Both the position numbers and the translations under genes were made by a program. The notes under the pieces are model-generated. The model was not told the DNA's origin, did no database searches, and saw only the letters and a list, made by a program, of their open reading frames with translations. Positions 61,291 through 64,000 of a stretch of DNA of 64,000 nucleotides are shown piece by piece (positions within the stretch are counted from its first letter, which is position 1; each line of letters opens with the position of its first letter). Source of the DNA: Sulfuricella sp. T08 (GTDB lineage Bacteria > Pseudomonadota > Gammaproteobacteria > Burkholderiales > Sulfuricellaceae); contig NZ_DF967585.1 of assembly GCF_000971475.1 (NCBI RefSeq), positions 62,001 to 126,000 on the forward strand, written 5' to 3'.

Positions 61291-62193
61291 TTAATCCTGG
61301 TACTTTTGATCAAGGCCCCGCCGCACCTGCTCGATCTGCTCGCACATCTGCTGCGCACCCTGAAGGATGCGCGGGGTCTGACGCTGGATCAGGTCAGGAT
61401 GGATGAAGAACACATGGCCCCGGCGCACTGCCGCGAGGCGTGGGTAGCGTCGCCAGCCTTCGAGCAGACCACGATCGCTATAGAGCGCACCGCTGGCGAT
61501 GATCGCTTCGGGATCTTCCGCAAGCACGCTCTCCATCGCCACCGCCGGCGTCAGGCTGGAGACTCCGGCGAAAACATTCCTGCCGCCGCACAACCCGAGT
61601 ACGTCGCTGATCAGATGTTCGCCATTGACCGTAATCAGCGGCTCATGCCAGATCTCGTAGAACACCCGCACTGGCCGCCGGCCGGCGTAGCGCCGCTTCA
61701 GTTCGGCCACGCCAGCGCGGAAATCTTCCGCCGCTACTGTGGCCGTCTGTTCCGTTCCTGCCAGCTTGCCGATGATTTCGAGCAGGCGCGGGATGTCGTC
61801 GAGACGACGAGGTTCGGTGAGGAAAAGCGGGATCCCCAGGCGTTCCAGCGTGGCAATATCAGCGGCGCTGTTACCGCTGTGCCAGCCGATGATCAGGTCC
61901 GGCCTCAGGGCGAGAAGGCGCTCGGCATCGGCCTTGCCGCCATCGCCAATATGCGGGATGAGTTTGGCGGCGGCGGGGTAATCGCTGAAGGAGGAAACGC
62001 CGACCAGTTTGTTTCCCGCACCGGCAGCGAAGACCAGCTCGGTGACATGGGGTGACAAGGCAACGATGCGCACGGCGGGCAGATTCATCACTACCGCCCT
62101 GCCGGCATCGTCGACCAGCTTGAGCGGGGAGGCAACGGCTGCAGTGGCTGCGAGGAGAAGCAGCAGGATTGCGCTAGGGTGCCAGCCTGCCAT
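61291..62193 (-). CDS. btuF: Periplasmic vitamin B12-binding protein (BtuF-like)
   Basis: The 300-residue binding protein of an ABC importer has an N-terminal signal peptide (ILLLLLAATAAVA). The two lobes carry the family patterns RIVALSPHVTELVFAAGAGN, VGVSSFSDYPAAAKLIPHIG, LLALRPDLIIGWHSG and SVLAEDPEAIIASGA. Neighbouring corrinoid genes support B12 or cobinamide as ligand. It overlaps the end of cobC by 20 bases on the same strand. The permease and ATPase genes are not in the window. Confidence 0.9.
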   Translation of the reverse strand: MAGWHPSAILLLLLAATAAVASPLKLVDDAGRAVVMNLPAVRIVALSPHVTELVFAAGAGNKLVGVSSFSDYPAAAKLIPHIGDGGKADAERLLALRPDLIIGWHSGNSAADIATLERLGIPLFLTEPRRLDDIPRLLEIIGKLAGTEQTATVAAEDFRAGVAELKRRYAGRRPVRVFYEIWHEPLITVNGEHLISDVLGLCGGRNVFAGVSSLTPAVAMESVLAEDPEAIIASGALYSDRGLLEGWRRYPRLAAVRRGHVFFIHPDLIQRQTPRILQGAQQMCEQIEQVRRGLDQKYQD

Positions 62194-62782
62194 TATGGAA
62201 AATCAGGCTGGCAAAGGCATCAGCCCCTTCGCCCTCGACCGTATAGCGGCTGATCGCGGCATTACCCACCTGAATCCGGAACAGATGACTGAGCGGCATG
62301 GCCAGCGCCTGTGCCATGATCATGCGGATCACCCCGGCATGGGCCACTACCAGCACATGTCGGCCACGCTGCTCCTCGATGATCTGCCGCCATGCGGCGG
62401 ACACGCGCACGGCGAAACCCTCAAGACCTTCCGCTCCCTGGGGCCGGTTGTTGAGCGGATCGCGGCGGTAGCGCAGCAACAGGTCGGGGTCGTGCGCAGT
62501 GAGTTCCGCCGGCGTCTTGCCTTCCCACTCGCCGTAGCCCAGTTCGGCCAGGCGCTCGTCTATACTGACGGGAATGTCCACCTTCCCGCCCAGTTCATGA
62601 GCGAACCGGGAGCAACGTAGCAGCGGCGAAGAAACGATCTGCTGCCAGCCTCGATAATCCCCCACTGCTGCCCACATCTGGTTCCAGCCCTTTTCGCTCA
62701 GGGGATCGTCGGTGCGGCCACGGTAGCGTCGACCGCCTACTGGCTCGCCATGGCGTATCAGGTCAATGATCGTCGATATCAT
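62174..62782 (-). CDS. cobC: Alpha-ribazole phosphatase / histidine phosphatase
   Basis: A 202-residue histidine phosphatase. The catalytic motif DLIRHGEPVGG is near the N-terminus, with the second His in VVAHAGVIRMIMAQ; ERLAELGYGEWEGKTPAEL is the usual central acidic loop. In cobalamin clusters this family dephosphorylates alpha-ribazole-5'-phosphate. Its place between btuF and a CobD/CbiB-like gene makes that role likely over general phosphatase activity. It starts 15 bases after the CobD/CbiB-like gene stops. Confidence 0.9.
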   Translation of the reverse strand: MISTIIDLIRHGEPVGGRRYRGRTDDPLSEKGWNQMWAAVGDYRGWQQIVSSPLLRCSRFAHELGGKVDIPVSIDERLAELGYGEWEGKTPAELTAHDPDLLLRYRRDPLNNRPQGAEGLEGFAVRVSAAWRQIIEEQRGRHVLVVAHAGVIRMIMAQALAMPLSHLFRIQVGNAAISRYTVEGEGADAFASLIFHNGRLAP

Positions 62783-62797
62783 GGAAAAAGGAGGACG

Positions 62798-63721
62798 CTA
62801 GCCACCGGCCCAACCGGCGAGGGTGAGTAGCAAAAGCAGCACCAGCCACAGCACCACCGTGCGCCATACCAGGCTGACGGCGCTATCCAGGTAGTCGGCA
62901 TCTGCATCGTCACCCAGACCGAGCTCAGGTCGGAACTCAATGTTGCCGCCATAGCTCAGAGGTTCTCCCAGTTTGACACCCAAGGCGCCCGCGCCGCTTG
63001 CCAGCACGATGCCGATGCCCTGCTGCGCCCAGGCCGATGCCTGGGAGCGCCAGCAATATACGGCATCCTCAAAATCGCCGACCACCGCAAAGCTGATGGC
63101 GCTCAGGCGCAACGGCACCCAGTCCATCAGGTCAAAAGCCTGCGTGGAGAACTTGCCGAATTCCCCAAAATCGAGCTGGTCCAGGCCGCCCCATTTCTGG
63201 CTAAGCAGTTGGGAAAAGCGGTAGAGCACAGCGCCTGCAGGGCCGAGCACGACGAACCAGATAATGACGCCAAACAGATTTTTATGCGCGCAGCTCAGCG
63301 TTTGCTCGATACCCACGCGGGCGATTTCCGCAGATCCAAACTCGTCGGCCGGGCGTCCATGCCACTGGGAAAGCTGACGGCGCGCGTCGTCCAGATCGGC
63401 CACACGCAGTGCAGCCGCAACTCTCTCGGCTTGCCCACCCAACTGCTTCAGGCTTAATAGTGGATACAGCACAACTGCGCTAAACGCCCAGGCCAACAAC
63501 GAGTTGAGGGTGTACAGTCCGCCATAAATGCCGCCGACCACTACCACCGGCAGCAACACCGCCAGTAGCCACGCCACCGTACCGTGCACATTCTCGCCGG
63601 CGTTGAAATGGCGCTCGAGATAATTCGCATAGCGGGTAAACAGCAAGTTAACCGGATTGCTTCCACCCAGCGGGCGGAAATGTTCGAGCAGCAAGGCGGC
63701 AATCAGGGAAAACAAACTCAT
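62798..63721 (-). CDS. CobD/CbiB-like membrane protein
   Basis: The 307-residue integral membrane protein has about five hydrophobic segments and CobD/CbiB-like features: SLFSLIAALLLEHFRPLGGS, a charged AALRVADLDDARRQLSQWHG, EIARVGIEQTLSCAHKNLFG with VIIWFVVLGPAGAVLYRF, and DLMDWVPLRLSAISFAVVGD. The second half (PAGAVLYR...WVPxRLxAxxF) is typical of CbiB/CobD, which joins aminopropanol to cobyric acid. The N-terminal region is closer to the AmpE-like branch found in betaproteobacteria, so the corrinoid role is likely but not certain. It lies in an operon with cobC and btuF. Confidence 0.8.
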   Translation of the reverse strand: MSLFSLIAALLLEHFRPLGGSNPVNLLFTRYANYLERHFNAGENVHGTVAWLLAVLLPVVVVGGIYGGLYTLNSLLAWAFSAVVLYPLLSLKQLGGQAERVAAALRVADLDDARRQLSQWHGRPADEFGSAEIARVGIEQTLSCAHKNLFGVIIWFVVLGPAGAVLYRFSQLLSQKWGGLDQLDFGEFGKFSTQAFDLMDWVPLRLSAISFAVVGDFEDAVYCWRSQASAWAQQGIGIVLASGAGALGVKLGEPLSYGGNIEFRPELGLGDDADADYLDSAVSLVWRTVVLWLVLLLLLTLAGWAGG

Positions 63722-63729
63722 AGGCGTTC

Positions 63730-64000
63730 TCAGATATCCATTTCAACAGTCAAAGTACTATTCTGGTAAATTTCCAGCGTCGGCAGCTTGAGCTTCATGC
63801 CTTGCTCATCCAGGTATTTCAGCAGCGCCGCATAGACCTTGCCAGCTGCCAGCCTGGGGTGCGCCCGCAGTTGTACAACGACCACTGGCCGGGCGGGAAC
63901 ATCCGCCAGCTTGAGCGGTTCGCCCACGCTGGCTCCGGCCTCCACCAGATAGCCGGTCTGCGCCTTCAGCATGGACTTTGCGGTGGTGCGCGGGTCATTC
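63730..64000 (-). CDS. GyrI-like small-molecule-binding protein (partial, cut by window edge)
   Basis: The frame is open to the window edge. The visible 89 codons carry DPRTTAKSMLKAQTGYLV, then VVVVQLRAHPRLAAGKVYAA, LLKYLDEQGMKLKLPTLEIY and a C-terminal end. This matches the GyrI-like/effector-binding domain of the SOUL/BmrR group, which binds small molecules. An ATG at 63972 exists, but the frame runs through it into clearly homologous sequence, so the start is outside. It ends eight bases before the CobD/CbiB-like gene, so it heads this operon or lies within it. Confidence 0.75.
   Translation of the reverse strand, partial: NDPRTTAKSMLKAQTGYLVEAGASVGEPLKLADVPARPVVVVQLRAHPRLAAGKVYAALLKYLDEQGMKLKLPTLEIYQNSTLTVEMDI

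Noticed and set aside
61222-62055. Long plus-strand frame of 277 codons.
   Set aside because: It lies antisense to the clearly homologous btuF gene and has no motif of its own.
63722-64000. Cobalamin riboswitch upstream of the CobD/cobC/btuF genes.
   Set aside because: The space upstream is occupied by a coding frame that runs off the window; no B12-box sequence is visible.

Overview
The window reads as a chromosome segment of a chemolithoautotrophic betaproteobacterium, most likely a sulfur or iron oxidiser of the Nitrosomonadales (Sulfuricella, Thiobacillus or Gallionella-like). This placement is inferred from gene content: a complete form I RuBisCO operon (cbbR/cbbLSQO), PEP carboxylase, three SulP anion transporters, three beta-carbonic anhydrases, a DUF1841 gene and a cobalamin-salvage cluster. 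No rRNA, tRNA, intact insertion sequence or CRISPR array was seen.

Layout. 1-6.9 kb: housekeeping and stress genes (carbonic anhydrase, nth, FIST, DUF1841, haem sensor, ycaO, OB-fold protein). 7-17.7 kb: a patchy region with glgC, TerC, a ceramidase-like membrane protein, a GGDEF/EAL protein, an amidotransferase and a K+ channel, interspersed with decayed genes (Excalibur domain, catalase, CBS domain, MrpA-like antiporter, NifS-like aminotransferase, DUF1451 zinc ribbon). 17.7-22.1 kb: a five-gene chromate-resistance cluster on the minus strand. 22.2-34 kb: three SulP transporters, a Sel1 protein, DUF599, and a histidine kinase / sigma-54 activator pair. 34-41.3 kb: a six-gene Hyf/complex-I-like operon whose large subunit lacks the NiFe cysteines. 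41.3-52 kb: a long unusual carbonic anhydrase, a second GGDEF/EAL protein, cbbR, cbbL, cbbS, cbbQ, cbbO. 52-59.4 kb: psiE, purC, carbonic anhydrase, purE, an aldolase with an extra Dabb-like domain, ppc. 59.4-64 kb: cobalamin adenosyltransferase, a membrane protein, btuF, cobC, a CobD/CbiB-like gene and a GyrI-like gene cut by the window edge.

How it fits together. The central 26-49 kb looks like one inorganic-carbon unit. The kinase, the sigma-54 activator and one SulP gene share the minus strand. Divergent from them, a -24/-12 promoter (31049-31064) sits upstream of a small gene, a SulP protein with a 140-residue helical insert, and the hydrogenase-less Hyf complex. A carbonic anhydrase and the Calvin-cycle operon follow. 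My working hypothesis is an energy-coupled CO2/bicarbonate uptake system under two-component, sigma-54 control; this is inference from context. PEP carboxylase and the carbonic anhydrase between purC and purE are further carbon-fixing or bicarbonate-related steps.

Start codons were adjusted where a ribosome-binding site or family alignment supported it. All functional calls rest on reading motifs by eye; no database search was possible.
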